The notes beneath the pieces were generated by a model. That model searched no databases. It was not told the DNA's origin and saw only the letters and a list, made by a program, of their open reading frames with translations. The position numbers were made by a program, and so were the translations under genes. This document shows, in pieces, positions 15,086 to 23,038 of a stretch of 64,000 bases of DNA; position 1 is the first letter of the stretch, and every line of letters begins with the position of its first letter. The stretch lies in contig NZ_JAFLND010000001.1 of assembly GCF_017313105.1 (NCBI RefSeq), positions 310,001 through 374,000 on the forward strand. The letters run 5' to 3'. The DNA is from [Muricauda] lutisoli (nom. illeg.) (GTDB taxonomy: Bacteria > Bacteroidota > Bacteroidia > Flavobacteriales > Flavobacteriaceae).

Positions 15086-15598
15086 ATGGATTTTGCATCC
15101 TACATTCGTGATATTGAAGACTTCCCCAAGCCTGGAGTTGTTTTTAAGGACATTACACCTTTGTTGAAAGACCCAAAAGCTTTTCAAAAAGCAGGCGATG
15201 CGCTCTTGGGTTTTACACATAATATGCAAATAGATAAGGTAGTGGGAGTGGATAGCAGAGGTTTTATTTTTGCTCCTATGTTAGCCCAAAAGTTGGGAGC
15301 TGGTTTTATAACCGTTCGTAAATCAGGAAAACTCCCCTATAGTACAATCTCTGAATCCTATGATTTGGAGTATGGCACAGGAATTCTTGAAATGCATTCA
15401 GATGCCATTGAAAAAGGGGACAGGGTGTTGGTACACGATGATGTTTTGGCTACAGGAGGTACTGCCCAAGCGGTATGTAAACTTGTGGAAAAATTGGGTG
15501 GTGAAGTAGTCCAATGTAATTTTTTGATTGAACTTACCTTTTTAAATGGAGCGGAAAAAATAAAGGGTTACCCTAAAGAGGTACTTCTCCAATACTAA
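15086..15598 (+). CDS. apt: adenine phosphoribosyltransferase
   Basis: 170-residue cytoplasmic purine-salvage enzyme that converts adenine and PRPP to AMP. It shows the family start IRDIEDFPKPGVVFKDITPLL, the GVDSRGFIFAP segment and the PRPP-binding motif VLVHDDVLATGGTA. Length is normal. Its TAA stop overlaps the TAG stop of the convergent small gene at 15595-15738 by two bases. It starts 64 bp from the divergent tRNA-Arg. Confidence 0.97.
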   Translation: MDFASYIRDIEDFPKPGVVFKDITPLLKDPKAFQKAGDALLGFTHNMQIDKVVGVDSRGFIFAPMLAQKLGAGFITVRKSGKLPYSTISESYDLEYGTGILEMHSDAIEKGDRVLVHDDVLATGGTAQAVCKLVEKLGGEVVQCNFLIELTFLNGAEKIKGYPKEVLLQY

Positions 15599-15738
15599 TC
15601 CAATGCTTTTTTGGTGATATAATATCGCCATCCTATAATGGCCATTTGTAATTTGGATGCCTTGGCAAGGTCCAAACCTTTTTTGCTGTAAGATGGGAGC
15701 AGAGCCTTGTTGATTTTTGCCAAAATCTTATAAAACAT
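15595..15738 (-). CDS. small conserved-looking protein, 47 residues
   Basis: ATG 15738 to TAG 15595. The product begins MFYKILAKINKALLPSYSKK, contains GLDLAKASKLQMAIIGWRYY and ends ITKKALD. It is basic (many Lys), with no signal peptide and no membrane helix. I believe similar small proteins occur beside apt in other flavobacteria, sometimes annotated as SsrA-binding-like, but no function is known to me. Codon use is ordinary and the ORF is free of stops. It is convergent with apt, and the two stop codons overlap. A basic 47-residue protein could bind RNA or ribosomes; this is inference only. Confidence 0.7.
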   Translation of the reverse strand: MFYKILAKINKALLPSYSKKGLDLAKASKLQMAIIGWRYYITKKALD

Positions 15739-16204
15739 ATCAATGTATTGGTTTTGACAAATATAAGTAAAGCCGTTTACAAGCTATTCAGGTCAATAGC
15801 AATGTGGCAACTCTTTACGGTTTTAAATAAATATAACCGTTAAGAGTTGCACAAGAAGTGTGATGAAAAACTTTACAATTGCTATCATTTTTTGATTGAT
15901 TTTAAATTTACAAAAACAGTTATCTTACTATTATTTCCTCGAATATAGAATGATAAAAGTCATGGTTCCAAGCATTTAGTTTAAAATTTATGGAATTGAA
16001 TACGAGATTGTATCTTTAAAAACGTATGGCCTATATAACTGTAATGTATGCCCTTGTAAAAAGTAACATTTTTAAACCTTAAATATAAATTATGGTATTA
16101 AAATGTTAGAATTGTAGGGGTGTTTTGGGGTGTAATTTAAAAACCTAGGGAGATTTCGTTTAAAAACAAGGCTATTTTAGTGTTTTCGTTTGGGCACAAA
16201 AAAA
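15739..16204. other. gene-free AT-rich stretch
   Basis: About 470 bp without a convincing ORF on either strand. It contains one strong hairpin (15807-15850) and otherwise A/T runs. It could hold an untranslated small RNA, but no promoter-terminator pair was clear. Confidence 0.5.
15807..15850. repeat. long inverted repeat (16-bp arms)
   Basis: Arms GCAACTCTTTACGGTT and AACCGTTAAGAGTTGC pair at 15 of 16 positions around a 12-nt A/T loop. There is no T run on either side, so it is not a standard terminator. Possibly a dispersed repeat unit, a small-RNA stem or a protein site. Confidence 0.7.
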
Positions 16205-16226
16205 GAACCGCCCCATAAGACGGTCC
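16205..16226 (-). terminator. terminator of the blaI-M56 operon
   Basis: On the minus strand a 6-bp stem (GGACCG / CGGTTC, one G-U pair) with a 10-nt loop is followed by seven T, 34 bp past the stop of the M56 gene. The sequence CCGCCCCATAA is shared with the terminator at 19486-19516. Confidence 0.65.
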
Positions 16227-16259
16227 CTTTACCTTGTTAAAAAAAATGGTTTTTAAAAA

Positions 16260-18038
16260 CTAGTTGCCTTTTTTAGTGGTGATTTCCACAACTCCGTTTT
16301 TAGCCTTTTTACCGTATTTCTCGATGGCTTTGTCTCCCTTGAAAACATTTATGTTCTCAATATCCTCTGGCGATATTTTTTTAAGGTCTTTGGATTTCAC
16401 TTTTTTGCCATCGATAAAGTATAACGGTGCCTCTTTCCCATCACTTTTTATGTAAAAGAAACGCCCGTCATCATCACCACTGATTACCTCATCATCGTCA
16501 GAATCTTTGATGATCATTACATTGGTACTTTTCTTTACTTCTATCTCTTCACCATCGGAGTCTATAATTTTCATTACATGTACTCCATCTTTTTTGTTCC
16601 CGAGCTTTTCAATCATTACATGTTTATCGTCATCATTTCTTTTTACAATGAAAACACTTTCTTTCTCATCATCGCTATCCAGATGGATGTCCATGCTATG
16701 GAGCTTATCTTCACTTACTTCTTCCCCATTGATGATTACTTTCCTTTTACCATCAACCTTTTTTACGATGATTTCTTTTTCATCTGAAGTACTCCACGAA
16801 ACATTTCCCTTGCCAATTGTATGAATTTGGATTTCATTTTCCTTATGGGCATTCCAAAAAGAGACGGCATTGTTCTCATCATCGTACAAGACTGTTATGG
16901 GGTTAATGGGGCCATCTGAATTACTGTTGTAATTACCGCTAAAATTTTTTCCCTCGGAGTTTTTACCGCTTAAGTTCAATGTAATTGAAATGATTTCCCT
17001 GTCATCGTTCCGAACAGTGGTATAACTGAAATCGATACCATCTTTTGCCAAGTCTTTTTTAATGTTGTCCAACTCGGCATCGGAGGTGTTTTTATCTATG
17101 GTCAGCTCCACAGTTTTTTCGTCCGTAACAATTTCACTGTCCATTAAATTCTCCACGCTGTCCGGATTTTTGTAAAGGTAAGTTTCCTCAATACTGAAGC
17201 TCACCAAGAACAGGCCCAATAAAGGGGCTACCACCAGGGTCTTAAGGATATTGATTTTTTTGGATTGATTTTGATTTAACATGACTATTCGTTTTTTGAT
17301 TAATGAATTATAAAATGAATTGGCTAAAGCGTATTCTTGTGTATCTACCGCCTGCTTTAGCATCAGGTATTGGTAGGATTTTTTATCATCCGTTTGGGCT
17401 ATGGCAAAATGGTCGGCCAGGTATTCCAGATTTTGCCTTACCGCGCTTTTGTACATCCAGAGTACCGGATTGAACCAGAAAAATATCTTCAAGACCTCCA
17501 GTAGTAAGATGTCCACAGTGTGATATTGGCGTGCATGGACTTTCTCGTGTTCCAAGACCGAATGGAGTTCGTTGGCTTCAAAAAGTCTGGGATTATAAAA
17601 TAGGTAGTTAAAAAAGGAGAAAGGGGAGATGTTCTTTTCCGTTACTAAGTGCATAAACGGAGTTTCCCTTCTCTTATGGGCATCTTTGGCCAAGTGTTTC
17701 AAAGAAATCAGTTTGAACAAAAATTTCACGAACAAAAAAGCACTTATCGTAATATATACTGTAAAGAGTATGTTCTGCGGCGTAAACAAGCTGTTTTCGG
17801 CTATGGTCGAGATAGTTTGAGTGCCTGTGTCGGTAGCCTTGACAAGCATTGGCTTGGAAACCACAATCGTTTTCTGGATCTTGATCAGTGGAAAAACAAA
17901 AGAGAGCAATAATCCCGATAAAAGGAACAACCTGTTTTCCTTGAAGAAAGTTTCCTGCTTCAAGAAAATATGGTATACCGCCAAAAAACCTCCGGATATA
18001 AGGGCGGATTGTAAAAAGTACATAGATATCGATTCCAT
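16260..18038 (-). CDS. BlaR1/MecR1-type M56 peptidase with C-terminal plug-like domain
   Basis: 592-residue membrane metalloprotease and partner of the BlaI-type repressor encoded immediately upstream. N-terminal helices at about 10-27, 35-51 and 88-110 precede the zinc motif HEKVH (164-168); a further helix follows near 270-285. In place of a penicillin-binding sensor there is a long acidic Asp/Lys-rich domain of about 290 residues, ending in a segment like the plug of SusC-type receptors (PLYFIDGKKV, INVFKGDKAIEKYG, NGVVEITTKKG). The start overlaps the repressor stop by one base. Its signal is unknown. The usual model is sensor proteolysis of BlaI. Confidence 0.9.
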   Translation of the reverse strand: MESISMYFLQSALISGGFLAVYHIFLKQETFFKENRLFLLSGLLLSFVFPLIKIQKTIVVSKPMLVKATDTGTQTISTIAENSLFTPQNILFTVYITISAFLFVKFLFKLISLKHLAKDAHKRRETPFMHLVTEKNISPFSFFNYLFYNPRLFEANELHSVLEHEKVHARQYHTVDILLLEVLKIFFWFNPVLWMYKSAVRQNLEYLADHFAIAQTDDKKSYQYLMLKQAVDTQEYALANSFYNSLIKKRIVMLNQNQSKKINILKTLVVAPLLGLFLVSFSIEETYLYKNPDSVENLMDSEIVTDEKTVELTIDKNTSDAELDNIKKDLAKDGIDFSYTTVRNDDREIISITLNLSGKNSEGKNFSGNYNSNSDGPINPITVLYDDENNAVSFWNAHKENEIQIHTIGKGNVSWSTSDEKEIIVKKVDGKRKVIINGEEVSEDKLHSMDIHLDSDDEKESVFIVKRNDDDKHVMIEKLGNKKDGVHVMKIIDSDGEEIEVKKSTNVMIIKDSDDDEVISGDDDGRFFYIKSDGKEAPLYFIDGKKVKSKDLKKISPEDIENINVFKGDKAIEKYGKKAKNGVVEITTKKGN

Positions 18039-18397
18039 TATTTCTTCTTTTCTATTAGGTCAATAATTTCTTTTAGCTCAGTTATCGAAATTTTTTCTTC
18101 CTGCGCAAAGTGGGATACCAAACTTTTAAAGGAATCATTATAATAATCTGCAATGGCTGCGTTCACATACTTTTTGCGATACTCTTCTTTACTTACAATA
18201 GGGAAATATCGATGGGTGTTGCCAAAGGCTTCATGATCCACAAATCCTTTTTCCTGCAGATTCCTAACAATAGTGGATAAGGTGTTGTAGTGTGGTTTCT
18301 CGCCCTTTATTTCCTCAAGGATTTCCTTTACAAAAGCCTTTTTCAGCTCCCAAAGGATTTTCATGATCTCCTCTTCCTTATTGGTCAATTTTTGCAT
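18038..18397 (-). CDS. BlaI/MecI/CopY family transcriptional repressor
   Basis: 119-residue winged-helix repressor (LTNKEEEIMKILWELKKAFV; helix PHYNTLSTIVRNLQEKGFV). Members dimerise on dyad operators and are cleaved after activation of a co-encoded M56 protease. Its promoter reads TTG (18447-18445), N20, TACGTTTG (18424-18417). Tandem AACTAT-N4-ATAGTT dyads start at the -33 element, so autorepression is likely. The stop shares a base with the start of the M56 gene. Confidence 0.94.
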   Translation of the reverse strand: MQKLTNKEEEIMKILWELKKAFVKEILEEIKGEKPHYNTLSTIVRNLQEKGFVDHEAFGNTHRYFPIVSKEEYRKKYVNAAIADYYNDSFKSLVSHFAQEEKISITELKEIIDLIEKKK

Positions 18398-18416
18398 GAT
18401 GTAATTATTATATGAT

Positions 18417-18447
18417 CAAACGTAATACTAATCTGTTAGTTAAACAA
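18417..18447 (-). promoter_or_regulatory. promoter of the blaI-M56 operon
   Basis: -33 TTG at 18447-18445, 20-nt spacer, -7 TACGTTTG at 18424-18417 on the minus strand. The -33 element overlaps the first operator repeat. Confidence 0.65.
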
Positions 18448-18481
18448 CTATTTTTATAGTTTATTAACTATTTTTATAGTT
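18437..18481. promoter_or_regulatory. tandem BlaI-type operators
   Basis: Two identical perfect dyads AACTAT-TTTT-ATAGTT at 18446-18461 and 18466-18481, exactly 20 bp apart. A further TAGTT half-site at 18437-18441 forms a TAGTT-AAAC-AACTA dyad with the first. They sit between blaI and the divergent antiporter gene. Confidence 0.7.
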
Positions 18482-18503
18482 TTTCTTTTTGAAGGATCCT
18501 TCT

Positions 18504-18531
18504 TTGTTGAGTAAATCTTACATTATCTTTA
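18504..18531 (+). promoter_or_regulatory. promoter of the antiporter gene
   Basis: TTG at 18504-18506, 17-nt spacer, TATCTTTA at 18524-18531 (one mismatch to TAnnTTTG). It places the transcript start near 18537, downstream of the TTG codon at 18489, which argues for the start at 18549. Confidence 0.55.
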
Positions 18532-18548
18532 CGCGAAAATTTACTTTT

Positions 18549-19487
18549 TTGGGAAATCTACTTTTTATTGTTTTGGGATTGGTTCTGCTGATTGCAGGGG
18601 GGAATTGGTTATTGAAGTCTGCCGTTGCTTTATCCTTACGCTTGTTTATCCCCAAAATTGTTATTGGGATGACGATAGTGTCTTTCGCTACCTCCGCCCC
18701 AGAACTCATTGTGAGCATAAAAGCTGCCTTAGATGGTTTTCCAGATCTTTCTTTGGGCAATGTAGTGGGGTCCAATATCGCCAATTTGGGATTGGTTTTG
18801 GCCATTACCGTTATCATGGGCAGTATAGATGTCAGGAAAAGTTTTTACACTACGGATTGGCCTGTTATGATCGTTGCTTCCCTTCTTTTCTGCGGATTCA
18901 TTTATTTTGATGGGGTGTTGGAACAGTATGAAGGAATAATTCTGGTCTCCCTCTTATTTATCTTCCTGGTGTATTTATTAAGGTTCCAGAAAACAGCGGT
19001 TGTGGATGAAATGCCGGAAGATGATGTCCCCTTGCCTTTGTATAAGATTGTCCTCTTTTTGGGGATTGGGGGAACGGCGCTTTGGGGAGGATCCGAATTG
19101 CTCATTGATGGGGCAGTGGGTATGGCATCTTCATTTGGTGTAAGTGACCGTGTTATAGGTATTACCATTGTATCGGTGGGAACCAGTATTCCGGAATTGG
19201 CCGCATCGGTAGTGGCGATCATCAAGCAAGAAAAGGCGATTTCCTTGGGAAACCTCATAGGATCCAACATTTTCAATTTATTGGCTGTATTGGGTATAAC
19301 TTCAATAATTACTCCCATAACTGTTATGGACGAGGGCCTTTTATCCAGTGATATTTTTTGGATGCTGGGTATATCCTTTCTTATTTTCCCATTGGTGTTT
19401 TTCCCAAAAGGATTGCGTTTGGGTTGGAGAGATGGTTTGGTGCTTTTGGCCTTTTATGGCACCTTTATCTATATGACCATAAAATAA
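18549..19487 (+). CDS. CaCA family Na+/Ca2+ antiporter
   Basis: 312-residue inner-membrane cation/Ca2+ exchanger with about ten helices and two inverted alpha repeats: SFATSAPELIVSIKAAL with GNVVGSNIANLG, and SVGTSIPELAASVVAI with GNLIGSNIFNLL. The acidic Glu of each repeat binds the cation. No ATG is available near the start. TTG 18549 fits family length and lies downstream of the apparent promoter; TTG 18489 would add 20 residues. The gene is divergent from blaI and shares an intergenic region with tandem dyads, so BlaI control is possible. Confidence 0.9.
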   Translation: MGNLLFIVLGLVLLIAGGNWLLKSAVALSLRLFIPKIVIGMTIVSFATSAPELIVSIKAALDGFPDLSLGNVVGSNIANLGLVLAITVIMGSIDVRKSFYTTDWPVMIVASLLFCGFIYFDGVLEQYEGIILVSLLFIFLVYLLRFQKTAVVDEMPEDDVPLPLYKIVLFLGIGGTALWGGSELLIDGAVGMASSFGVSDRVIGITIVSVGTSIPELAASVVAIIKQEKAISLGNLIGSNIFNLLAVLGITSIITPITVMDEGLLSSDIFWMLGISFLIFPLVFFPKGLRLGWRDGLVLLAFYGTFIYMTIK

Positions 19488-19516
19488 AAACCGCCCCATA
19501 AAGCGGGACGGTTTTT
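19486..19516. terminator. bidirectional terminator between antiporter and GSII genes
   Basis: AAAAACCG ... CGGTTTTT outer stem with an inner CCC/GGG stem, A-rich on the left and T-rich on the right, between two convergent genes. Confidence 0.8.
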
Positions 19517-19550
19517 AATCTATAATCAACAACTAATTTATAAACGTGTT

Positions 19551-20561
19551 TTAAACTTTTGCAGATTTAACCGTTTTAACGATCACAGCTGCAACTTTGT
19601 ATGGATCGGCATTAGAAGCAGGTCTTCTGTCTTCCAACCATCCTTTCCAACCTTTTTCAACGGTCATAATAGGAATTCTGATGGAAGCACCTCTATCGGA
19701 AACTCCATAGCTGAAATCGGTAATAGAAGCAGTTTCATGCTTACCGGTCAATCGCTCATCATTGTACTCACCGTAAACTGCGATGTGTTCTTTGGTTACC
19801 GGACGGAAAGCTTCACATACTTTTTCATAAGTTTCTTTAGACCCGCAAGTTCTCAACAAGGTGTTGGAAAAGTTGGCGTGCATACCAGAACCGTTCCAGT
19901 CACCTTTAATTGGTTTTGGGTGATACTCGATATAATATCCGTAGCTTTCTGTCAATCTTTGTAGCATGTAACGCGCCACCCAGATTTCGTCACCGGCCTT
20001 TTTGGCACCTTTGGCGAACAATTGGAATTCCCACTGTCCGGCGGCAACTTCTTGATTGATACCCTCAAATTGAAGTCCAGCATCCAAACAAAGATCTGCA
20101 TGCTCCTCAACAAGGTCTCTCCCCCAAGTGTTTCTTCCTCCAACGGAACAGTAATATAGACCTTGAGGTCCTGGATAGCCACCAACAGGGAATCCTAAAG
20201 GTAGGCCCGTAGAAGTATCCATAATAAAGTACTCCTGCTCAAATCCAAACCAGAAATCATCGTCTTCATCATCAATGGTAGCTCTGGAGTTGCTCACGTG
20301 AGGAGTTCCATCAGGATTCAATACCTCGGTCATTACCAAATAACCATCTCTTCTTGCCGGATCAGGGTAAATGGCAACTGGCTTCAATAAACAGTCAGAG
20401 GAACCTCCTTCGGCCTGTTTTGTAGATGAACCATCGAAAGACCACATTGGGCAATCTTCCAGTTTACCACTAAAATCTTCTTCTATTCTAGTCTTACTTC
20501 TGATGTTGGCTGTTGGCTCGTAACCATCCAACCATAGATACTCTAATTTAGATTTGCTCAT
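19551..20561 (-). CDS. glutamine synthetase, type II-like (eukaryotic-type beta-Grasp)
   Basis: 336-residue enzyme making glutamine from glutamate, ammonium and ATP. Family landmarks are LEYLWLDGYEPTANIRSKTR at the N terminus, WSFDGSSTKQA, WFGFEQEYF (metal-binding Glu), GDWNGSGMHANFS (ATP and glutamate site) and GASIRIP. Length matches GSII rather than GSI (about 470) or GSIII. The promoter is good (TTG-N18-TATTTTTG). It is divergent from the GSIII gene 211 bp away, so this organism carries two unrelated synthetase types side by side. Confidence 0.96.
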   Translation of the reverse strand: MSKSKLEYLWLDGYEPTANIRSKTRIEEDFSGKLEDCPMWSFDGSSTKQAEGGSSDCLLKPVAIYPDPARRDGYLVMTEVLNPDGTPHVSNSRATIDDEDDDFWFGFEQEYFIMDTSTGLPLGFPVGGYPGPQGLYYCSVGGRNTWGRDLVEEHADLCLDAGLQFEGINQEVAAGQWEFQLFAKGAKKAGDEIWVARYMLQRLTESYGYYIEYHPKPIKGDWNGSGMHANFSNTLLRTCGSKETYEKVCEAFRPVTKEHIAVYGEYNDERLTGKHETASITDFSYGVSDRGASIRIPIMTVEKGWKGWLEDRRPASNADPYKVAAVIVKTVKSAKV

Positions 20562-20598
20562 AATTCTGGTAGTTAATCGTTCTCAATTTTATGATTAA

Positions 20599-20627
20599 CA
20601 AAAATAGTTTTTTCATTTAATTATCAA
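20599..20627 (-). promoter_or_regulatory. promoter of the GSII gene
   Basis: Minus strand: -33 TTG at 20627-20625, 18-nt spacer, -7 TATTTTTG at 20606-20599, full consensus. About 38 nt upstream of the start codon. Confidence 0.65.
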
Positions 20628-20772
20628 TGTTTTATGGGGGTAAAATCACAAACTTGTGTTTATTATTTATATTACCCCTATTTTAAGAAGGGTTGAATGA
20701 AAAAAAAGTAATTTTTGCAGTATATATTATTAAATTCTTAATTGTAGATTTGAAAATTAAAGATTGTTGAAA

Positions 20773-22959
20773 ATGCCTAATACAAGATTCCAGGCCCTGG
20801 TCGAAAGCCGTAACAGGGAACATGCCAATATTAATGAAACAGGGAAACGTTCCGACCTTTTTGGTAAGAATGTTTTTAATGAGGATAAGATGCTTCAGTT
20901 TCTCACAGAGGAAGCTCTCGATAAAGTTAAATCTGCCATTTTTCAAGGCACCAAAATAGATCGGAAAATTGCTGATCAAGTGGCGGAAGGTATGAAGGCG
21001 TGGGCGCTTTCTATGGGAGCCACACACTATACCCACTGGTTTCAGCCATTAACCGGTGCAACAGCGGAAAAGCACGATGCATTCTTCGATATTCTTCCCA
21101 ACGGAAGGGCCATGGAGAAATTTGGGGGAGCACAGTTGGTGCAACAAGAACCCGATGCGTCCAGTTTTCCGAGTGGGGGAATCAGAAATACATTTGAAGC
21201 AAGGGGCTATACCGCATGGGATCCAACCTCGCCGGCATTTATATATAAGACAACCCTCTGTATTCCAACCATTTTTGTAGCGTATACCGGTGAAGCCTTG
21301 GATAACAAAGCTCCATTGCTAAGGGCATTACATGCTGTGGATCAAGCCGCAACGGGCGTAGCGCAATATTTTGATAAAAACGTGAAAAAGGTACATGCCA
21401 CCCTGGGTTGGGAGCAAGAGTACTTTTTAATAGATAAATCTCTGGTGAACTCTCGATTGGACCTTTCCGTTACCGGAAGGACTTTGGTAGGCAGTTTTTC
21501 GGCCAAGGGGCAACAATTGGACGATCATTACTTTGGTGTGATTCCACCACGTGTTCTTGGTTTTATGAGTGAACTGGAAAAGGAATGTACCAAATTGGGT
21601 ATCCCGGTTAAAACCCGTCACAATGAGGTAGCACCCAATCAGTTTGAGCTGGCTCCCGTCTTTGAAGAGGCAAATCTATCCGTAGATCATAATCTGTTGT
21701 TGATGGATGTGATGGAAGAGATAGCCGACAAATACAACTTTTCGGTCTTGTTCCACGAAAAGCCCTTTTCTGGAATCAATGGGTCGGGCAAACACAACAA
21801 TTGGTCTTTGGGAACCGATACGGGCGTTAATCTATTGAGCCCTGGTACCACACCCATGAAGAACCTACAGTTTTTGACTTTCTTCGTGAACACCATCAAA
21901 GCTGTGGATACCTACGAGGAATTGTTGAGGGCATCGATTGCCTCCGCGAGCAACGATCACCGGTTGGGAGCCAATGAGGCACCGCCACCGATCATATCCA
22001 TATTTATAGGTCAACAATTGAGTGATGTGCTCGATGAACTGGAAGGCGTTTCCAAAGGAAAATTGTCCCCTCAGGAAAAAACAGAGCTCAAGCTCAATGT
22101 TGTGGGTAAGATTCCAGAGATATTACTGGACAACACCGACAGGAACCGGACATCGCCTTTTGCCTTTACAGGGAATAAGTTTGAAATGCGGGGCGTTGGG
22201 GCCAAAATGAACTGTGCCAAGCCCATGACCATGCTCAATACTATTGTGGCCAAGCAGTTGACCGACTTCAAAAAAGAGGTCGATGCCCTGATTGACAAGA
22301 AAAACTTGAAAAAGGATGAGGCCGTATTCAATGTACTTCGGGAATACATCAAAACTTCCAAGCGTATCCGTTTTGAAGGTGATGGTTATGGTATAGAATG
22401 GCAAGAAGAAGCCAGGAGGAGGAAACTGAGCTTTAACAAAAATACTCCAGAAGCCCTTCAGGTAATTACATCAAAGGAAAGCTACGAGCTCTTCAAACAA
22501 ATGGATGTTATGAACGAAGTGGAACTCAAGGCGCACAAGGAAGTGGAATTGGGCGCATACATTTTCCACATTCAGATTGAGGGGCGTGTATTGGGTGAAA
22601 TGGTCTATAACCACATCATTCCCGCCGCAGTGAAGTATCAAAATATGCTGTTGGAAAATATTCATGGGCTAAAAGAAGTCTATGGGGCAGCACATAAAAA
22701 GGTAGCTGAGGGCCAATTGAACATCTTGGAACAGATCGGGGAGCACATTATGGAGATCAAAAAGCTTACCGATGAAATGGCAGATGCCCGCAAACGTGCC
22801 AACGGCATGTCGGTAGTGGATAAAAAGGCCCAGGCCTATTGTAACAACGTGAGGCCCTATTTTGAAAAAATCCGTGAGCATTCAGATACCTTGGAGAAAC
22901 TGATCGCCGACGAATTCTGGCCCTTTACCAAGTACCGCGAAATGCTGTTTTCCAAATAG
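20773..22959 (+). CDS. glnN: glutamine synthetase type III
   Basis: 728-residue GSIII, the large dodecameric synthetase typical of Bacteroidota. Landmarks are THYTHWFQPLTG, KHDAFFD, the GSIII motif SSFPSGGIRNTFEARGYTAWD, LGWEQEYFLID, KTRHNEVAPNQFELAP and FSGINGSGKHNNWSL. ATG 20773 is preferred over TTG codons at 20764 and 20767. A TAGATTTG box is at 20745-20752, but a TTG at proper spacing is lacking, so an activator may be needed. A long hairpin terminator follows. Confidence 0.96.
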   Translation: MPNTRFQALVESRNREHANINETGKRSDLFGKNVFNEDKMLQFLTEEALDKVKSAIFQGTKIDRKIADQVAEGMKAWALSMGATHYTHWFQPLTGATAEKHDAFFDILPNGRAMEKFGGAQLVQQEPDASSFPSGGIRNTFEARGYTAWDPTSPAFIYKTTLCIPTIFVAYTGEALDNKAPLLRALHAVDQAATGVAQYFDKNVKKVHATLGWEQEYFLIDKSLVNSRLDLSVTGRTLVGSFSAKGQQLDDHYFGVIPPRVLGFMSELEKECTKLGIPVKTRHNEVAPNQFELAPVFEEANLSVDHNLLLMDVMEEIADKYNFSVLFHEKPFSGINGSGKHNNWSLGTDTGVNLLSPGTTPMKNLQFLTFFVNTIKAVDTYEELLRASIASASNDHRLGANEAPPPIISIFIGQQLSDVLDELEGVSKGKLSPQEKTELKLNVVGKIPEILLDNTDRNRTSPFAFTGNKFEMRGVGAKMNCAKPMTMLNTIVAKQLTDFKKEVDALIDKKNLKKDEAVFNVLREYIKTSKRIRFEGDGYGIEWQEEARRRKLSFNKNTPEALQVITSKESYELFKQMDVMNEVELKAHKEVELGAYIFHIQIEGRVLGEMVYNHIIPAAVKYQNMLLENIHGLKEVYGAAHKKVAEGQLNILEQIGEHIMEIKKLTDEMADARKRANGMSVVDKKAQAYCNNVRPYFEKIREHSDTLEKLIADEFWPFTKYREMLFSK

Positions 22960-22981
22960 AACAATACACAAAAAGGAAAAG

Positions 22982-23023
22982 ACGGAAAGCATATCAATAA
23001 TTTGATGGCTTTCCGTTATTTTT
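22982..23023 (+). terminator. terminator of the GSIII gene
   Basis: Outer stem ACGGAAAGC / GCTTTCCGT and inner stem ATCAA / TTGAT with a 4-nt loop, followed by TATTTTT. Confidence 0.85.
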
Positions 23024-23038
23024 GCCCAAACCTTTCAT

